A stretch of DNA of 64,000 nucleotides from Haliea sp. (GCA_016704305.1 JADJAL010000013.1:1-64000); one strand, 5' to 3'; shown: positions 19,099 to 30,652, counted from the first letter of the stretch. The notes: generated by a model not told the origin, from the letters alone. Made by a program: numbers and translations.

Positions 19099-19102
19099 AC
19101 CT

Positions 19103-20329
19103 ATGGCAAAAAGAGTAGTCATCACAGGACTGGGCATTGTCTCCTGCCTGGGTAACGACGCTGACACCGTGGCACAGGCGCTTTATGTGGGCCGCTCGGG
19201 CATCACGCGCAGCCAGGAACAGATTGATGTCGGTATGCGATCGCACGTATCGGGCGCGCCGCAGATCGATATCGAGGCACATATAGACCGCAAGCAATTG
19301 CGCTTCATGGGCAACGCAGCTGCCTATGCCTATATCGCGATGCAACAGGCCATCGCTGACGCCGAACTGGCACCCGACATCGTCTCGAACGTGCGGACAG
19401 GAATAATAGCAGGCTCCGGCGGCGCATCTTCCTCCAGCCAGACAGAAGCAACGGACATTTTGCGCGAGCGCGGCCTGCGCCGCGTAGGTCCTTACCGGGT
19501 CACGCAAACAATGGGCAGCACAGTTTCGGCGTGCCTCGCGACTCCGTTCAAAATCAAGGGCGTTAACTACTCCATTTCATCGGCCTGCTCCACCAGCGCG
19601 CACTGCATTGGCAACGCGATGGAACAAATTCAGCTGGGCAAGCAGGATCTGGTATTTGCCGGTGGCGGCGAAGAGTTGCACTGGACGCTCAGCTGCCTGT
19701 TCGACGCGATGGGCGCATTATCCACCAAGTTCAACGAAACACCGGAGCGAGCCTCCCGCGCCTATGACGCCAACCGCGACGGGTTTGTCATTGCCGGGGG
19801 CGGCGGCATGCTGGTGGTCGAGGAACTCGAACACGCCAAAGCCAGGGGCGCGAAAATTTACGCAGAACTGGTGGGCTATGGCGCCACCTCCGACGGCTAC
19901 GACATGGTGGCGCCCTCGGGTGAAGGGGCTGTGCGCTGCATGCAACAGGCGTTGAGCACGGTCACAGGCGCAGTAGATTACATCAACGCGCACGGCACCA
20001 GCACACCGGTAGGGGACATTCAGGAACTCAAGGCGGTGCGTACCGTGTTCGAGAACAGGTCCGTCATTCCAGTGATCGGCTCCACCAAATCACTGTCCGG
20101 ACATTCTCTCGGCGCCGCCGGCGTACAGGAGGCCATTTACTCGTTGCTGATGCAGCAGCGCGGTTTTATTGCCGCCTCTGCAAATATCGAAGAGCTGGAC
20201 GCCGAGGCGGCTGGATTACCCATTGCACTCACCCGCCACGACAATGTCGACCTGCAGCGCGTCATGTCCAATAGCTTTGGCTTCGGCGGCACTAACGCGT
20301 CGCTGGTATTCCAGAAGTATTCTGATTAG
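19103..20329 (+). CDS. fabB: 3-oxoacyl-ACP synthase I
   Basis: The 408-residue beta-ketoacyl-ACP synthase has the active-site Cys in [10 protein letters not shown], His in [11 protein letters not shown] and His in [12 protein letters not shown], the C-H-H triad of KAS I/II. Pairing with fabA identifies it as FabB, which extends cis-3-decenoyl-ACP. It converges with moeA, and an 11-bp hairpin follows. Confidence 0.95.
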   Translation: MAKRVVITGLGIVSCLGNDADTVAQALYVGRSGITRSQEQIDVGMRSHVSGAPQIDIEAHIDRKQLRFMGNAAAYAYIAMQQAIADAELAPDIVSNVRTGIIAGSGGASSSSQTEATDILRERGLRRVGPYRVTQTMGSTVSACLATPFKIKGVNYSISSACSTSAHCIGNAMEQIQLGKQDLVFAGGGEELHWTLSCLFDAMGALSTKFNETPERASRAYDANRDGFVIAGGGGMLVVEELEHAKARGAKIYAELVGYGATSDGYDMVAPSGEGAVRCMQQALSTVTGAVDYINAHGTSTPVGDIQELKAVRTVFENRSVIPVIGSTKSLSGHSLGAAGVQEAIYSLLMQQRGFIAASANIEELDAEAAGLPIALTRHDNVDLQRVMSNSFGFGGTNASLVFQKYSD

Positions 20330-20345
20330 GGTTTTGTGACAGAGC

Positions 20346-20377
20346 GGCGTTGGCAGAAGCGATTGCCTGCCAACGCC
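20346..20377. terminator. Hairpin between convergent fabB and moeA
   Basis: A perfect 11-bp inverted repeat GGCGTTGGCAG / CTGCCAACGCC with a 10-nt loop lies just after the fabB stop. There is no T-run on either side, so it may act as a weak bidirectional terminator or an mRNA 3'-end stabiliser. Confidence 0.5.
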
Positions 20378-20384
20378 TCCACCG

Positions 20385-21587
20385 TCACGCAAGCGTATCC
20401 AGCAGCAAGACGTCCACGACATCACCCCGCTTCACGGTTGCTCCAACCGGAATGATCGCCAGCGCATTGCTGCGACTCACGGAACTCAGCACACCGGAGC
20501 TCTGGTTGACGTAGGAGACTGCCTGCAAACCGCTCTCCGTGTTTTCCAGCGTCACCCGCAGGTACTCCTGCCGGGTGCCGGGGCTGCCGACTACAAACGA
20601 CGCACGCGCCTGCAGACGCAGTGGTTCGGGTTCATCCGCGCCCTGCAATGCCAACAGAAACGGACGCGCGATCAGGCAGAAAGTAACAAATACGGACGTG
20701 GGATTGCCGGGCAAGCCGATAAAAGGCGTTTCGCCAATGCTACCAAATGCCAGTGGTTTTCCCGGCTTGATCGCGAGCCGCCAGAGGTCCAGCCGGCCGA
20801 GTCGCTCGACCTGGTGTTTGACGTGATCCTCCTCCCCGACGGACACCCCGCCGGTGGTGATCACGCAGTCGGCACGCGCGGCGGCATCCAGAAGTGCCGC
20901 TGCCGTTCCTTCCGGCGTGTCAGCGACGATTCCGCAGTCAATTAACTCCATGTTCAGGCCGCGCAACAGTCCGGCCAATGTATAGCGGTTCGAATTGTAA
21001 ATGCCGCCCTCACGTAAGGTGCCGCTGGCCGGCTCTATCAATTCGTCGCCCGTTGACAGCACCGCCACCCGCAGCGGTCGATACACCTGCGCCGCGCTGC
21101 ATCCCACCGACGCCAGCAAGCCCAAATCCTGCGGGCGCAACACACGCCCTGCAACCAACACGCTCTCCCCTGCGGAAATATCCTGGCCGCGTGGGCGAAT
21201 GTGCTGTCCCGCACTGACCGCGCCGGACACCGTCAGCACTCCGGCAACTTCCGTGCAATCTTCCTGCATCACCACCGCATCCGCGCCTGCGGGAACCGGG
21301 GCGCCTGAGAAAATTCGCGCTGCAGTTCCCGGCGCCAGGGCAACGCCAATGGCACCCGCAGGAATTCGTTGGCTGACAGGCAGGGCCTGCCCAGCGTCAC
21401 TGGCGCGCAGTGCGTAGCCATCCATGGCGCTGTTGTCCAATGGAGGGACGTCCACGGAGGACACCACATCGGCGGCCAGCACGTGGCCAAGCGCGTTCAT
21501 CAGGGGTACTTCGATGCGCTCTGTGACCGGACGTGCCGTCGCCAGAACCTGTGCCAACGCCTCAGCGACGGTCAGCATTCGCCTCAC
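20385..21587 (-). CDS. moeA: Molybdopterin molybdenumtransferase
   Basis: The 400-residue MoeA inserts molybdate into adenylylated molybdopterin. Motifs include PPLDNSAMDGYAL near the N-terminus, IFSGAPVPAGADAVV, STGDEL, TTGGVSVGEEDHVK, and GLPGNPTSVFVTF with C-terminal domain IV. It starts with GTG overlapping the end of moaB by four bases; an ATG three codons later is an alternative. It belongs to a minus-strand group RmlD-like - moaB - moeA. Confidence 0.92.
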   Translation of the reverse strand: MRRMLTVAEALAQVLATARPVTERIEVPLMNALGHVLAADVVSSVDVPPLDNSAMDGYALRASDAGQALPVSQRIPAGAIGVALAPGTAARIFSGAPVPAGADAVVMQEDCTEVAGVLTVSGAVSAGQHIRPRGQDISAGESVLVAGRVLRPQDLGLLASVGCSAAQVYRPLRVAVLSTGDELIEPASGTLREGGIYNSNRYTLAGLLRGLNMELIDCGIVADTPEGTAAALLDAAARADCVITTGGVSVGEEDHVKHQVERLGRLDLWRLAIKPGKPLAFGSIGETPFIGLPGNPTSVFVTFCLIARPFLLALQGADEPEPLRLQARASFVVGSPGTRQEYLRVTLENTESGLQAVSYVNQSSGVLSSVSRSNALAIIPVGATVKRGDVVDVLLLDTLA

Positions 21588-22114
21588 TCGCTGTCGGCCC
21601 TCACCCCGAGCACGCCGACAAAATTACAGGGCCGATGGCGGCTATCGAGCTGTTCGCGAATGATCCCGTTCCAGGCCGTTTTGCAGGCGCCGGTGGAGCC
21701 TGGCATGCAAAAAATCACCGTGTCGTTGGCAAATCCTGCCACGGCGCGGGACTGAATGGTGGAAGAGCCTATCTCTGCCAGTGACAGTGCCCGGAACACT
21801 TCACCGAAGCCGTCGATTTCCTTGTCAAACAACGGCCTCACTGCCTCGGGACTGGAATCCCGCCCGGAAAAGCCCGTACCGCCGGTAATCAGCACTGCGT
21901 TGATTCTCTGATCCGCAATCCAGGCGGACAGGGTGGCGCGTATCTGGTAGATATCGTCTCGGACAATCGCCCGAGCGGCCGTGCGGTGCCCCTCTGCCTG
22001 CAACGCCTGCGCGAGGTAGTCCCCGGATGTATCGTCTTCGCTGCTGCGCGTATCGGATACCGTCAACACTGCTATCGACAAGCGCTGCACGTTGTCGCCC
22101 TCCACACTAGCCAT
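21584..22114 (-). CDS. moaB: Molybdenum cofactor biosynthesis protein B
   Basis: The MoaB/MogA-fold protein has VLTVSDTRS, ITGGTGFSGRDSSPEAV (MPT-binding) and a FCMPGSTGACKTAWN segment. It is thought to adenylylate or bind molybdopterin. The start at ATG-GCT-AGT is preferred because GGGAG sits seven bases upstream; an ATG eight codons earlier is possible. It overlaps both the gene before and the gene after, so the three genes are tightly coupled. MoaA, MoaC, MoaD and MoaE are not in this window. Confidence 0.92.
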   Translation of the reverse strand: MASVEGDNVQRLSIAVLTVSDTRSSEDDTSGDYLAQALQAEGHRTAARAIVRDDIYQIRATLSAWIADQRINAVLITGGTGFSGRDSSPEAVRPLFDKEIDGFGEVFRALSLAEIGSSTIQSRAVAGFANDTVIFCMPGSTGACKTAWNGIIREQLDSRHRPCNFVGVLGVRADSE

Positions 22115-22985
22115 GCGTGGCTCCCTGCTGTTGTTCATAATAGTGCTTCACCAGATCCCCGATCGCACTGCGCCAGGGCACCTGCCTGATAGCGAATGTA
22201 TTGCGAATCTTGCCGCAATTCAGTGTCCGGCTCAGCGGCCGCAAGCCCTCCGGTTCTCGCTCCAACTGAACCGCTGAGGCGCTGAATTCAGAAAACTGGG
22301 AAGCCGCCGCCAATAGCGCTTCCGCGAACTCATAGTAAGTGGCCGTGTCGGAACTGCCATAGTGGTAGATTCCCCAGGGTTTCAGCCCGGTGCTGACCTG
22401 ATCCAGCACGGCCAATATCACCCTCGCCCCATCATCAGCCGCCACCGGGCAGCCGCGCAGGTTATTGTCCAGAATCAGGCTGTCGCCCTCTCGCAGGGGC
22501 CCCAGCATCTGGGTAATGAGGTTTGTGCCTTCGTAGGAAAAGATCGGGCCCAGCCGGAGAATCAGGTGGTTGGCGCAAGCCTCAGCCACGATGCCCTCGG
22601 CACGTGCGAGCAGTTGGCCTACAGCTTCCTCATTATCCGGCACATCCTGCTCGTCATAGGGGCGATCCAACTGACCGGAAAACACCCTGGAACTGGACAC
22701 ATACAGATAGGCAATATTGGCGCGATGGCAGCCTTTCGCGACCCAGTGGCAGCGCTGCAAATCCAGCTCCTGAATCTGCAGGCCACCATCGCCCGCCGCT
22801 TCAATGCGCACGTCCACTACAATATCGCTTTTGGCCCGCGCAAGGCTCTTCTTGGCCTGGCGCTCGCTTTTCCAGCGGCACGCCGATCGACTCATAGGAA
22901 CTATTTCATGCCGCCCCAGCAGCGCCTGACGCTGCATCAGCGCCATGCCCAGAGGCGTATCGGATCCCAGTATGAGTACACGCAC
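22107..22985 (-). CDS. RmlD-like extended SDR / sugar-nucleotide-binding protein
   Basis: The 292-residue Rossmann protein starts MRVLILGSDTPLGMAL, an NAD(P)-binding G-x-x-x-x-x-G variant. It has YVSSSRVFSG and further RmlD-type features such as LILRLGPIFSYEG and IYHYGSS. The usual Y-x-x-x-K is not evident: the segment after VFSG reads QLDRPYDEQD. It may bind but not reduce a dTDP-sugar-like substrate. It overlaps moaB by eight bases, a strange partner for molybdenum cofactor genes. Function is unknown. Confidence 0.65.
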   Translation of the reverse strand: MRVLILGSDTPLGMALMQRQALLGRHEIVPMSRSACRWKSERQAKKSLARAKSDIVVDVRIEAAGDGGLQIQELDLQRCHWVAKGCHRANIAYLYVSSSRVFSGQLDRPYDEQDVPDNEEAVGQLLARAEGIVAEACANHLILRLGPIFSYEGTNLITQMLGPLREGDSLILDNNLRGCPVAADDGARVILAVLDQVSTGLKPWGIYHYGSSDTATYYEFAEALLAAASQFSEFSASAVQLEREPEGLRPLSRTLNCGKIRNTFAIRQVPWRSAIGDLVKHYYEQQQGATHG

Positions 22986-23038
22986 CCCGCTGCTCCACCC
23001 ACCGGACCCTACTGTCCTGTCATTTTTCGCAGTTGCCT

Positions 23039-23527
23039 TCAGAACGGGATGTCGTCATCGAAATCCGGGTAGCCACCCGCAGGCGCTGTTGGCGCCGCAC
23101 TACCAATGGATTGCGCAGCGGCGCTGGAGCGGGGAGCATGCTGCGGATAATCCTGGTGGGAAGGCGAACCGCCACCCTGCCCGGCAGCACGTGAATCCAG
23201 CATTTGCATTTCATTGCCCATTATTTCGGTGGTATAGCGATCCTGGCCCTCCTTGTCCTGCCATTTTCGCGTCCTTAAGCTGCCTTCCACGTACACCTTC
23301 GAGCCCTTCTTCAAATACTCCCCGGCAATTTCCGCCAGGCGATTAAAAAACACCACGCGATGCCATTCAGTGCGCTCCTGTGGTTGCCCCGTCTGCTTAT
23401 CCTTCCATGATTCTGACGTGGCGACAGAGATGGTTGTGATAGTAACGCCGGCCGGTGTCTGCCGGACCTCCGGATCATTACCAAGATTGCCTACCAGGAT
23501 CACTTTGTTAACGCCCCGTGTGGCCAT
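23039..23527 (-). CDS. ssb: Single-stranded DNA-binding protein
   Basis: This is a 162-residue SSB. It has an N-terminal OB-fold ([21 protein letters not shown], then WHRVVFF and [12 protein letters not shown]), a Gly/Pro/Ser-rich linker, and the acidic tip DFDDDIPF that recruits repair and replication proteins. It follows the MFS gene and uvrA in the usual Pseudomonas order. No LexA box was seen upstream. Confidence 0.95.
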   Translation of the reverse strand: MATRGVNKVILVGNLGNDPEVRQTPAGVTITTISVATSESWKDKQTGQPQERTEWHRVVFFNRLAEIAGEYLKKGSKVYVEGSLRTRKWQDKEGQDRYTTEIMGNEMQMLDSRAAGQGGGSPSHQDYPQHAPRSSAAAQSIGSAAPTAPAGGYPDFDDDIPF

Positions 23528-23679
23528 AGATTGCCCTCATTTCTTCCACTGATTTTTGCTACAGGAGTGGGGGCTGACTATATCAACCCACTCGGGCAAT
23601 TGCGACAGCATCGCCCGCCAAAACTTCACCATTATCCGTCTCTGCTCAGCCGCTGCGGATGCGCAGGGCTAAGGTCTGC

Positions 23680-24902
23680 TCATATGCCCGGCAAGGGGTT
23701 GGGCGTCACTGAATTTACCCCCGCCATACGAGGCGCGCGCAACACCACCAGCCACCACGCTGCCGCCAGCGACAGACACACGCCGGTGAGCACGTAGGCA
23801 CCGAGATGTTGCAGCAACCACCCGCCGCCGGCGCCGCCGGCGAATGCGCCCAGGAACTGGCAGGTGGATACACACCCATCGCCGTTCCCTTGCCGTCAGC
23901 GGACACTGCCTTGCTGAGCAGCGACGGGAGTGTCGCCTCCAGGTAATTGAAGCCGACGAAGAAAAGCCACAATCCGCCATAGAACAACAGGCTGCTCGAC
24001 GCGAAATCCAGCGCAGCGGTAGCAGCAAATATCAAAGCGATGCCCAGCAGGAACATCTGGTGCAAGCGCCCGCCACGTTCCGCCAACACCATCAATGGCA
24101 CCATCCCGGCGAGGGACAGCAACAGCACCGGAAGGTACACCATCCAGTGATGCTCGCGGTCGACGCCAAAGGTGTGTTCCAGCAACCCGGGAACCACCAG
24201 GAAGCTGGCCGTCAGAATAAAATGCAGAACAAACACGCCAAAGTTGAGCCGCAGTAGTATCGAGTTGCCGATGACACGCCGCAGCGACCCGAGTCTGGCA
24301 CCAGACTCAGTATGTTCAACGACGATTCGCGGTGGCGACGGCACCAGTAGAACCACGATGGCAATACCGGTGAACGCCAGCGCAGCGGTGAACCAGAAGA
24401 CGACGGGCAAACCGCCAAAAGACGCCACTGCCGGACCCAGTACCAGCGCCACGGCAAACGACAGGCCAATGCTCATCCCGACCATCGCCATGGCTTTGGT
24501 GCGCTGCTCCTCGCGCGTCAGGTCCGCCACCAGCGCCATCACGGTACTGGCTATCGCGCCCGCACCCTGTATCGTGCGACCCAGGATGATGCCCCCGATA
24601 CTGTCCGCTGTGGCTGCGATGACGCTGCCGATCGCAAATACCAGCAAGCCTCCTATGATGACGGGCTTGCGGCCGATCTGGTCCGACAGCCAGCCCAGCG
24701 GTAACTGCAGCATCGCCTGGGTCAGGCCGTACATACCCAATGCCAGTCCGATCAGCGCAGGAGTTGCATCGGGCAGGTCTGCCGCATAAAGGGCAAGCAG
24801 GGGCAGCACCATGAACAGGCCCAGCATGCGGAAACAGTACAGCAACGCCAGCGAACCGACGGAGCGACGTTCCTGCGCTGTCATGGGATGTTCAGTAATC
24901 AC
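23680..24902 (-). CDS. MFS transporter (YajR-like, without C-terminal domain), frame-disrupted near the end
   Basis: The major facilitator has 12 predicted membrane helices. The A-motif lies between helices 2 and 3 (GWLSDQIGRKPVI) and an RTIQGAGA segment in helix 4. The first frame runs to MGVY and then into unrelated sequence. Adding one base near 23867 restores helices 11 and 12 (TCQFLGAFAGGAGGGWLLQ and onward) and a TGA at 23680-23682. The position between uvrA and ssb is conserved in pseudomonads. The substrate is unknown; drug or metabolite efflux is a common guess for this family. Confidence 0.82.
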
Positions 24903-25036
24903 AGTCAGTAATCACGAAGGGTTATTTCACCGGGACGCTGCGGAAAAAACAGCCGGCAATGGTAACAGTTCCACCACGTTGGGGACACCATACAGTTCAC
25001 TCCACTGATCGCTGCACGGAAAAATCGGTCCGCTTT

Positions 25037-25066
25037 TGCCACGCATGCTGCTGAGGGCATATACTG
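25037..25066 (+). promoter_or_regulatory. Possible promoter for uvrA
   Basis: TTGCCA and TATACT are separated by 18 bp, 35 bp upstream of the uvrA start. I looked for a LexA box (CTG-N10-CAG) in the uvrA-MFS gap and did not find a convincing one, so SOS control at this site is not supported. Confidence 0.45.
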
Positions 25067-25101
25067 CCCGGTTTCGGTTTTAGCGCAGCGCCAGAGGTCT
25101 T

Positions 25102-27948
25102 ATGAACACCATCCAGATACGCGGTGCACGCACGCACAATCTCAAAAATATTGACCTTGATATCCCCCGGGACAAGCTCGTTGTGATTACCGGGCTCTCC
25201 GGGTCAGGCAAGTCCTCGCTGGCATTTGATACGCTGTACGCCGAGGGGCAGCGGCGCTATGTGGAATCACTTTCCACCTACGCCCGGCAGTTTCTCTCCC
25301 TGATGGAGAAGCCGGACATAGACCATATCGAGGGGCTCTCACCGGCCATTTCCATCGAACAAAAATCGACGTCGCACAATCCGCGCTCCACCGTCGGTAC
25401 AATCACTGAAATCTACGATTACCTGCGCCTGCTATACGCGCGGGTCGGGGAGCCCCGCTGCCCCGACCACGGGTTGAATTTGCAGGCCCAGACCATCAGC
25501 CAGATGGTCGATGCGGTGCTGGCCCTGCCGGAAGATACAAAACTGATGCTGCTGGCCCCGGTGGTGCGCGATCGCAAAGGCGAACACCTGCATGTGTTTG
25601 AGGAACTGCGCGCGGGCGGCTTCGTGCGCGCCCGCATCAATGGCATCGTGACGGATCTCGACGATGTTCCGCTGCTGGACAAGAAGAAAAAGCATCGCAT
25701 AGAGGTCGTGGTCGACCGCTTCAAGGTGCGCCCGGACCTCGCCACCCGGCTGGCGGAATCGTTCGAGACAGCGCTCGCGCTGACGGACGGGCTGGCATCC
25801 ATCAGTTACATGGATAGCAAGGACCAGGAAATGAGCTTCTCAGCGCGCTTCGCTTGCCCTGAGTGCGGCCACAGCATCGATGAACTGGAGCCGCGGATGT
25901 TTTCCTTCAACAATCCGGCAGGCGCGTGCAGCGGCTGCGATGGCCTTGGCGTGAAGCAGTTTTTCGACGAAGAGCGCCTGATCCTGTTTCCGGAAGCAAG
26001 CCTGGCGGAAGGCGCGATTCGCGGCTGGGACAGGCGCAATGTGTATTACTTCCATATGCTGAATTCGCTGGCCGAGCATTACGGCTTTGACATCGACGCG
26101 CCGTTCAATCGCTTGAGCAAGAAGCATCGGGACATCATCCTGCACGGTAGCGGCAAGCAGGAAATTGCCTTTTCCTACATCAACGACCGCGGCGATGTGT
26201 TCAAACGCACCCATACCTTCGAGGGTATTCTCCCCAACATGGAGCGTCGCTATCGCGATACCGAGTCGCAATCGGTGCGCGAAGAATTGTCCAAATTCCT
26301 GGCCACTCAGCCCTGCCCGGAGTGCGAGGGCACGCGCTTGCGCCGCGATGCCCGCCATGTCTTCATGGATAACCACGACCTGCCAAGTATTACCGCGATG
26401 CCGGTGGGTGAGGCGGAAGTGTATTTCGGCCAGCTGAAACTGGACGGACGACGCGGCGAAATCGCCGACAAAATCCTGAAAGAATTGCGCGCCCGCTACC
26501 GTTTCCTGGTCGACGTCGGGCTGAACTACCTGACCTTGAGTCGCAGCGCGGAGACGCTGTCCGGCGGCGAGGCTCAGCGTATCCGACTGGCCTCGCAGAT
26601 CGGGGCTGGATTGGTGGGCGTGATGTACATCCTCGATGAGCCGTCCATCGGACTGCACCAGCGCGACAATGAACGACTACTGGCAACGCTCACGCACTTG
26701 CGCGACATGGGCAATACGGTGCTGGTGGTGGAGCACGACGAGGATGCCATTCGCAGTGCCGATCACATCATCGATATTGGCCCCGGGGCCGGCATACACG
26801 GCGGCCGGGTGGTCGCCTCCGGCACGCTCGAGGATATTCTCGACTGCGAGCAATCACTGACAGGGGCCTACCTGTCCGGCCGGCGGGAAATCAGCGTTCC
26901 GGCGCAGCGCACTGCGCGCAACGCCAAGCAACAGCTGGTGCTCAAGGGCGCTACCGGCAACAACCTGCAGGGCGTTACGCTGGAGATTCCGCTCGGCCTG
27001 CTCACGTGCATCACAGGCGTGTCCGGTTCCGGGAAATCTTCACTCATTAACGGCACGCTCTTTCCCATCGCCGCCACACAACTCAACGGGGCCACCACGC
27101 TGACACCTGCGCCCTACGAGTCGATCACGGGCATGGACCTGATCGACAAGTGTATCGACATCGACCAGAGCCCTATCGGACGCACGCCGCGCTCCAATCC
27201 CGCGACCTACACCGGCATTTTTACTCCGGTGCGAGAACTGTTCGCCGGCACCCAGGAAGCGCGCACTCGTGGCTATAAGCCTGGCCGCTTCAGCTTCAAC
27301 GTAAAAGGCGGGCGCTGCGAGGCCTGCCAGGGCGACGGCGTGACCAAAGTGGAAATGCATTTCCTGCCGGATATCTATGTGCCCTGCGATATCTGCAAAG
27401 GCAAACGTTACAACCGGGAAACGCTGGAGGTGCGCTACAAAGGCAAGAATATCCACGAGGTACTGGAAATGACGGTAGAGGACGCCCTGCCCTTTTTTGC
27501 CCCGGTGACAGCCATCGCCCGCAAACTGCAAACCCTGGTGGACGTCGGCCTGTCCTACATTCGTCTCGGCCAGGCGGCCACCACATTGTCTGGCGGCGAG
27601 GCGCAGCGCGTGAAGCTTTCGCGCGAGCTGTCGAAGCGCGACACGGGCAAAACCCTGTACATCCTCGATGAGCCCACGACCGGCCTGCACTTTGAGGACA
27701 TCAAGCAACTACTGGAAGTACTGCACCGCCTGCGCGATCACGGCAATACCGTCGTCATCATCGAACACAATCTGGATGTCATCAAAACCGCGGACTGGAT
27801 CGTGGACCTGGGTCCTGAGGGTGGCAGTGGCGGTGGGCGGATCATTGCCACAGGCACGCCGGAAGACGTGGCGAAGACCAAAGGTTCTTATACTGGACAG
27901 TTTCTGCTGCCGGTCCTGAAGAAGCGCAATCGGCGCAAGGCGGCTTGA
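25102..27948 (+). CDS. uvrA: Excinuclease ABC subunit A
   Basis: The 948-residue UvrA carries two ABC ATPase modules: Walker [13 protein letters not shown] near residue 31 and [12 protein letters not shown] near 645. Signature [10 protein letters not shown] occurs twice, and there are Zn-binding Cys pairs (CPECG..., [21 protein letters not shown]). It dimerises, scans for bulky DNA lesions and loads UvrB. Length and order are normal. It is divergent from the MFS gene and convergent with rplQ. Confidence 0.97.
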   Translation: MNTIQIRGARTHNLKNIDLDIPRDKLVVITGLSGSGKSSLAFDTLYAEGQRRYVESLSTYARQFLSLMEKPDIDHIEGLSPAISIEQKSTSHNPRSTVGTITEIYDYLRLLYARVGEPRCPDHGLNLQAQTISQMVDAVLALPEDTKLMLLAPVVRDRKGEHLHVFEELRAGGFVRARINGIVTDLDDVPLLDKKKKHRIEVVVDRFKVRPDLATRLAESFETALALTDGLASISYMDSKDQEMSFSARFACPECGHSIDELEPRMFSFNNPAGACSGCDGLGVKQFFDEERLILFPEASLAEGAIRGWDRRNVYYFHMLNSLAEHYGFDIDAPFNRLSKKHRDIILHGSGKQEIAFSYINDRGDVFKRTHTFEGILPNMERRYRDTESQSVREELSKFLATQPCPECEGTRLRRDARHVFMDNHDLPSITAMPVGEAEVYFGQLKLDGRRGEIADKILKELRARYRFLVDVGLNYLTLSRSAETLSGGEAQRIRLASQIGAGLVGVMYILDEPSIGLHQRDNERLLATLTHLRDMGNTVLVVEHDEDAIRSADHIIDIGPGAGIHGGRVVASGTLEDILDCEQSLTGAYLSGRREISVPAQRTARNAKQQLVLKGATGNNLQGVTLEIPLGLLTCITGVSGSGKSSLINGTLFPIAATQLNGATTLTPAPYESITGMDLIDKCIDIDQSPIGRTPRSNPATYTGIFTPVRELFAGTQEARTRGYKPGRFSFNVKGGRCEACQGDGVTKVEMHFLPDIYVPCDICKGKRYNRETLEVRYKGKNIHEVLEMTVEDALPFFAPVTAIARKLQTLVDVGLSYIRLGQAATTLSGGEAQRVKLSRELSKRDTGKTLYILDEPTTGLHFEDIKQLLEVLHRLRDHGNTVVIIEHNLDVIKTADWIVDLGPEGGSGGGRIIATGTPEDVAKTKGSYTGQFLLPVLKKRNRRKAA

Positions 27949-27992
27949 ATAGTTTGAGGGCTTGCTAATTTGACGGGTTAGTACACTGGGGA

Positions 27993-28036
27993 GATCGCTC
28001 CGCACACAACACAGACGGTTGTATGCGGGAGCGGTC
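27993..28036. terminator. Imperfect hairpin between convergent uvrA and rplQ
   Basis: GATCGCTCC... pairs with ...GGAGCGGTC and continues as CACAAC / GTTGT with a bulge and a mismatch. It is the only strong secondary structure in the 96-bp gap. There is no T-tract, so intrinsic termination is uncertain. Confidence 0.35.
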
Positions 28037-28044
28037 AGGAACGA

Positions 28045-28431
28045 TCAATCCTCGCTGTCTACAACTTCGGGCTGCGGACGATCCACCAACTCCACGTAGG
28101 CCATGGGTGCTTTATCGCCTGAGCGGAAGCCGCACTTTAGGATGCGGATATAGCCGCCAGGACGCGCCTGGTAGCGTGGTCCCAACTCATTGAAGAGCTT
28201 GCCTACGGCAGCGTTATCACGCGTCCGGTCAAAGGCCAGGCGACGATTGGCGACACTGTCCTTCTTTGCCAGCGTGATCAGCGGCTCAGCGTAGCTGCGC
28301 AGTTCCTTGGCTTTGGGCAGGGTTGTCTTGATCAGTTCATGCTCCACCAGAGAAACCGCCATGTTGCGAAACATAGCCTTACGGTGTGAACTGTTGCGGT
28401 TCAGTTGACGTCCACTGTGACGATGACGCAT
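28045..28431 (-). CDS. rplQ: 50S ribosomal protein L17
   Basis: 128 residues, starting [19 protein letters not shown] with the typical RNA-binding N-terminus and [14 protein letters not shown]17 binds 23S rRNA near the peptide exit. It is the last gene of the alpha operon (rpsM, rpsK, rpsD, rpoA, rplQ) and follows rpoA closely. Confidence 0.97.
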   Translation of the reverse strand: MRHRHSGRQLNRNSSHRKAMFRNMAVSLVEHELIKTTLPKAKELRSYAEPLITLAKKDSVANRRLAFDRTRDNAAVGKLFNELGPRYQARPGGYIRILKCGFRSGDKAPMAYVELVDRPQPEVVDSED

Positions 28432-28500
28432 GTTTGCTTTCCTATTCTACTGTGCTATCGCAGCACTGCTAGCTATTGGTCTGGTCGAAATTTCTAGCGC

Positions 28501-29505
28501 TCAGGCGCCAAGAACCCGATCGTCGTTTTTCAAACTGGCTGGCGGCCAGTTATCCAGTCGCATACCCAGTGACAAACCGCGTGAAGCCAGTACGTCCTTG
28601 ATTTCGGTCAGTGACTTTTTACCCAGGTTCGGCGTCTTCAGCAGCTCGACTTCCGTGCGCTGCACCAGATCACCGATGTAATAAATATTCTCAGCCTTGA
28701 GGCAGTTGGCAGACCGTACGGTCAACTCAAGATCATCAACTGGTCGCAGCAGGATCGGATCAACTTCGTCCTCTTCCACTACAGATTCGGATTCCGTGTC
28801 ACTCTCCAGATCAACGAAGACAGCCAACTGCTGCTGCAGAATGGTCGCGGCACGACGAATCGCTTCCTCGGGATCGATAGTGCCATTGGTCTCCAGATCC
28901 AGCACCAGCTTATCAAGGTCGGTGCGTTGCTCCACGCGAGCGGCCTCGACCACATAGGAAACCCGGTAAACAGGAGAGAAGGAAGCATCAAGTTGCAAAC
29001 GACCAATAGAACGGGTTTCATCGTCGGCGCTGACACGTGAATCCGCAGGCGAATAGCCGCGACCCAGTGCCACTGTCAAACGCATGTTGATTTGGGCACC
29101 GTCGTTCAGGTGGCAAATAACATGCTCAGGATTGCGGATTTCGATATCGTGATCGACCTGAATGTCACCAGCGGTTACAACACCGGGGCCCTTTTTGCTG
29201 AGGCTGACTTCAGCTTCTTCCTTGCCGCTCATTACCAGCGCAACACCTTTCAGGTTTAGCAGGATTTCGATGACATCTTCCTGTACACCTTCGATCGCAC
29301 TGTACTCGTGCAACACACCATCAATTTCCACCTCGGTAATCGCGCTACCAGGCATGGACGACAACAATATCCGGCGCAGCGCATTGCCCAGGGTATGACC
29401 GAAACCACGCTCAAGTGGCTCCAGGGTTACCTGGGAACGCGTGCTGTTTTTCTCATCGACGTTAATTACACGGGGCGTTAAAAATTCGTTCACTGCACTC
29501 TGCAT
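28501..29505 (-). CDS. rpoA: DNA-directed RNA polymerase subunit alpha
   Basis: 334 residues. The N-terminal domain contains [18 protein letters not shown], the conserved dimerisation and beta-contact segment. An acidic linker follows ([17 protein letters not shown]). The C-terminal domain ([19 protein letters not shown], then [16 protein letters not shown]) binds UP elements and activators. Confidence 0.98.
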   Translation of the reverse strand: MQSAVNEFLTPRVINVDEKNSTRSQVTLEPLERGFGHTLGNALRRILLSSMPGSAITEVEIDGVLHEYSAIEGVQEDVIEILLNLKGVALVMSGKEEAEVSLSKKGPGVVTAGDIQVDHDIEIRNPEHVICHLNDGAQINMRLTVALGRGYSPADSRVSADDETRSIGRLQLDASFSPVYRVSYVVEAARVEQRTDLDKLVLDLETNGTIDPEEAIRRAATILQQQLAVFVDLESDTESESVVEEDEVDPILLRPVDDLELTVRSANCLKAENIYYIGDLVQRTEVELLKTPNLGKKSLTEIKDVLASRGLSLGMRLDNWPPASLKNDDRVLGA

Positions 29506-29541
29506 TGGGGCACCTGTCTTGTAGGTTGGTCCTTCAGTGTA

Positions 29542-30162
29542 TTACTTGGAGTAAAGCTCGACGATCAAGTTTTCGTTGATCTCCGAAGACAAATCCTGAC
29601 GATCCGGAACTGTCTTGAACACGCCTTCCAATTTTTCGCTATTCACTTCAATCCACTCCGTCTCACCGCGGTGAGACGCGAGTGCCAGCGCAGACTGCAC
29701 GCGAAGCTGCTTCTTGGCCTTTTCACGCAGGGACACAACATCACCTGGCTTGACCTGGAACGAGGGAATATTAACCACTGCGCCGTTGACCATGATAGCG
29801 CGGTGAGATACCAACTGGCGGGATTCCGCGCGCGTGGAACCGAAGCCCATGCGGTACACCACATTGTCCAGACGGCTCTCTAACAGCTGCAACAGGTTTT
29901 CACCTGTTGCCCCTTTGAGACGGGCAGCTTCCTTGTAATAGTTGCGGAACTGCTTTTCCAGCACGCCGTAAATCCGACGTACCTTCTGCTTCTCGCGCAG
30001 CTGTACACCGTAGTCAGACAGACGACCGCGGCGAGCACCGTGCTGACCAGGAATCGTCTCTACCTTGCACTTGCTTTCCAACGCGCGAACCCCGCTTTTC
30101 AGGAACAGATCTGTTCCTTCACGACGGGAAAGTTTGCACTTGGGTCCAATATATCGAGCCAT
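29542..30162 (-). CDS. rpsD: 30S ribosomal protein S4
   Basis: 206 residues with the N-terminal [19 protein letters not shown] and the S4 RNA-binding domain ([17 protein letters not shown]...ARQL-type). In E. coli S4 represses the alpha operon by binding its leader; the gene is in the standard place here, but no leader pseudoknot was assessed. Some Cys-zinc residues of other S4 forms are absent, as in other gammaproteobacteria. Confidence 0.97.
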   Translation of the reverse strand: MARYIGPKCKLSRREGTDLFLKSGVRALESKCKVETIPGQHGARRGRLSDYGVQLREKQKVRRIYGVLEKQFRNYYKEAARLKGATGENLLQLLESRLDNVVYRMGFGSTRAESRQLVSHRAIMVNGAVVNIPSFQVKPGDVVSLREKAKKQLRVQSALALASHRGETEWIEVNSEKLEGVFKTVPDRQDLSSEINENLIVELYSK

Positions 30163-30183
30163 GTCAATTCAATCCTGTAGGCG

Positions 30184-30576
30184 TTATACGCGACGTTTCT
30201 TGGGAGGACGGCAGCCGTTGTGCGGAATCGGCGTAACGTCTGTGATATTGCTGATCTTGTAACCGCAGGCGTTCAGGGCGCGAACCGCAGACTCGCGGCC
30301 CGGTCCTGGACCTTTTACCTGAACGTCGAGGTTTTTGAGGCCGTACTCTTTTGCGGCTTCGCCCGCGCGCTCTGCGGCGACCTGCGCCGCAAACGGGGTG
30401 CTTTTGCGCGATCCGCGAAAACCTGAACCACCGGAAGTTGCCCAGCTCAGTGTGTTGCCCTGGCGGTCAGTGATGGTGATGATAGTGTTGTTGAAAGACG
30501 CATGTATATGCGCAATTCCGTCGACCACTGTCTTGGTAATTTTCTTGCGAGTGCTCTTTGCACCTGGCTTGGCCAT
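30184..30576 (-). CDS. rpsK: 30S ribosomal protein S11
   Basis: 130 residues, with [19 protein letters not shown] and the C-terminal [20 protein letters not shown] typical of S11. It lines the mRNA exit region of the 30S platform. It lies between rpsM and rpsD in the alpha operon. Confidence 0.97.
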   Translation of the reverse strand: MAKPGAKSTRKKITKTVVDGIAHIHASFNNTIITITDRQGNTLSWATSGGSGFRGSRKSTPFAAQVAAERAGEAAKEYGLKNLDVQVKGPGPGRESAVRALNACGYKISNITDVTPIPHNGCRPPKKRRV

Positions 30577-30652
30577 ACTTAATTTCCTGCTTTAATATCA
30601 TCGCTGCACTAGGGTGCAGCTACACTAAAAAAGGATTCGCAAAAATCAGTGT

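Noticed and set aside
24903..25101. LexA box upstream of uvrA
   Set aside because: I looked for CTG-N10-CAG with the usual A/T-rich centre and found no convincing site.
25840..26658. Open frame of 272 codons opposite uvrA
   Set aside because: Antisense shadow of uvrA with no recognisable domain.
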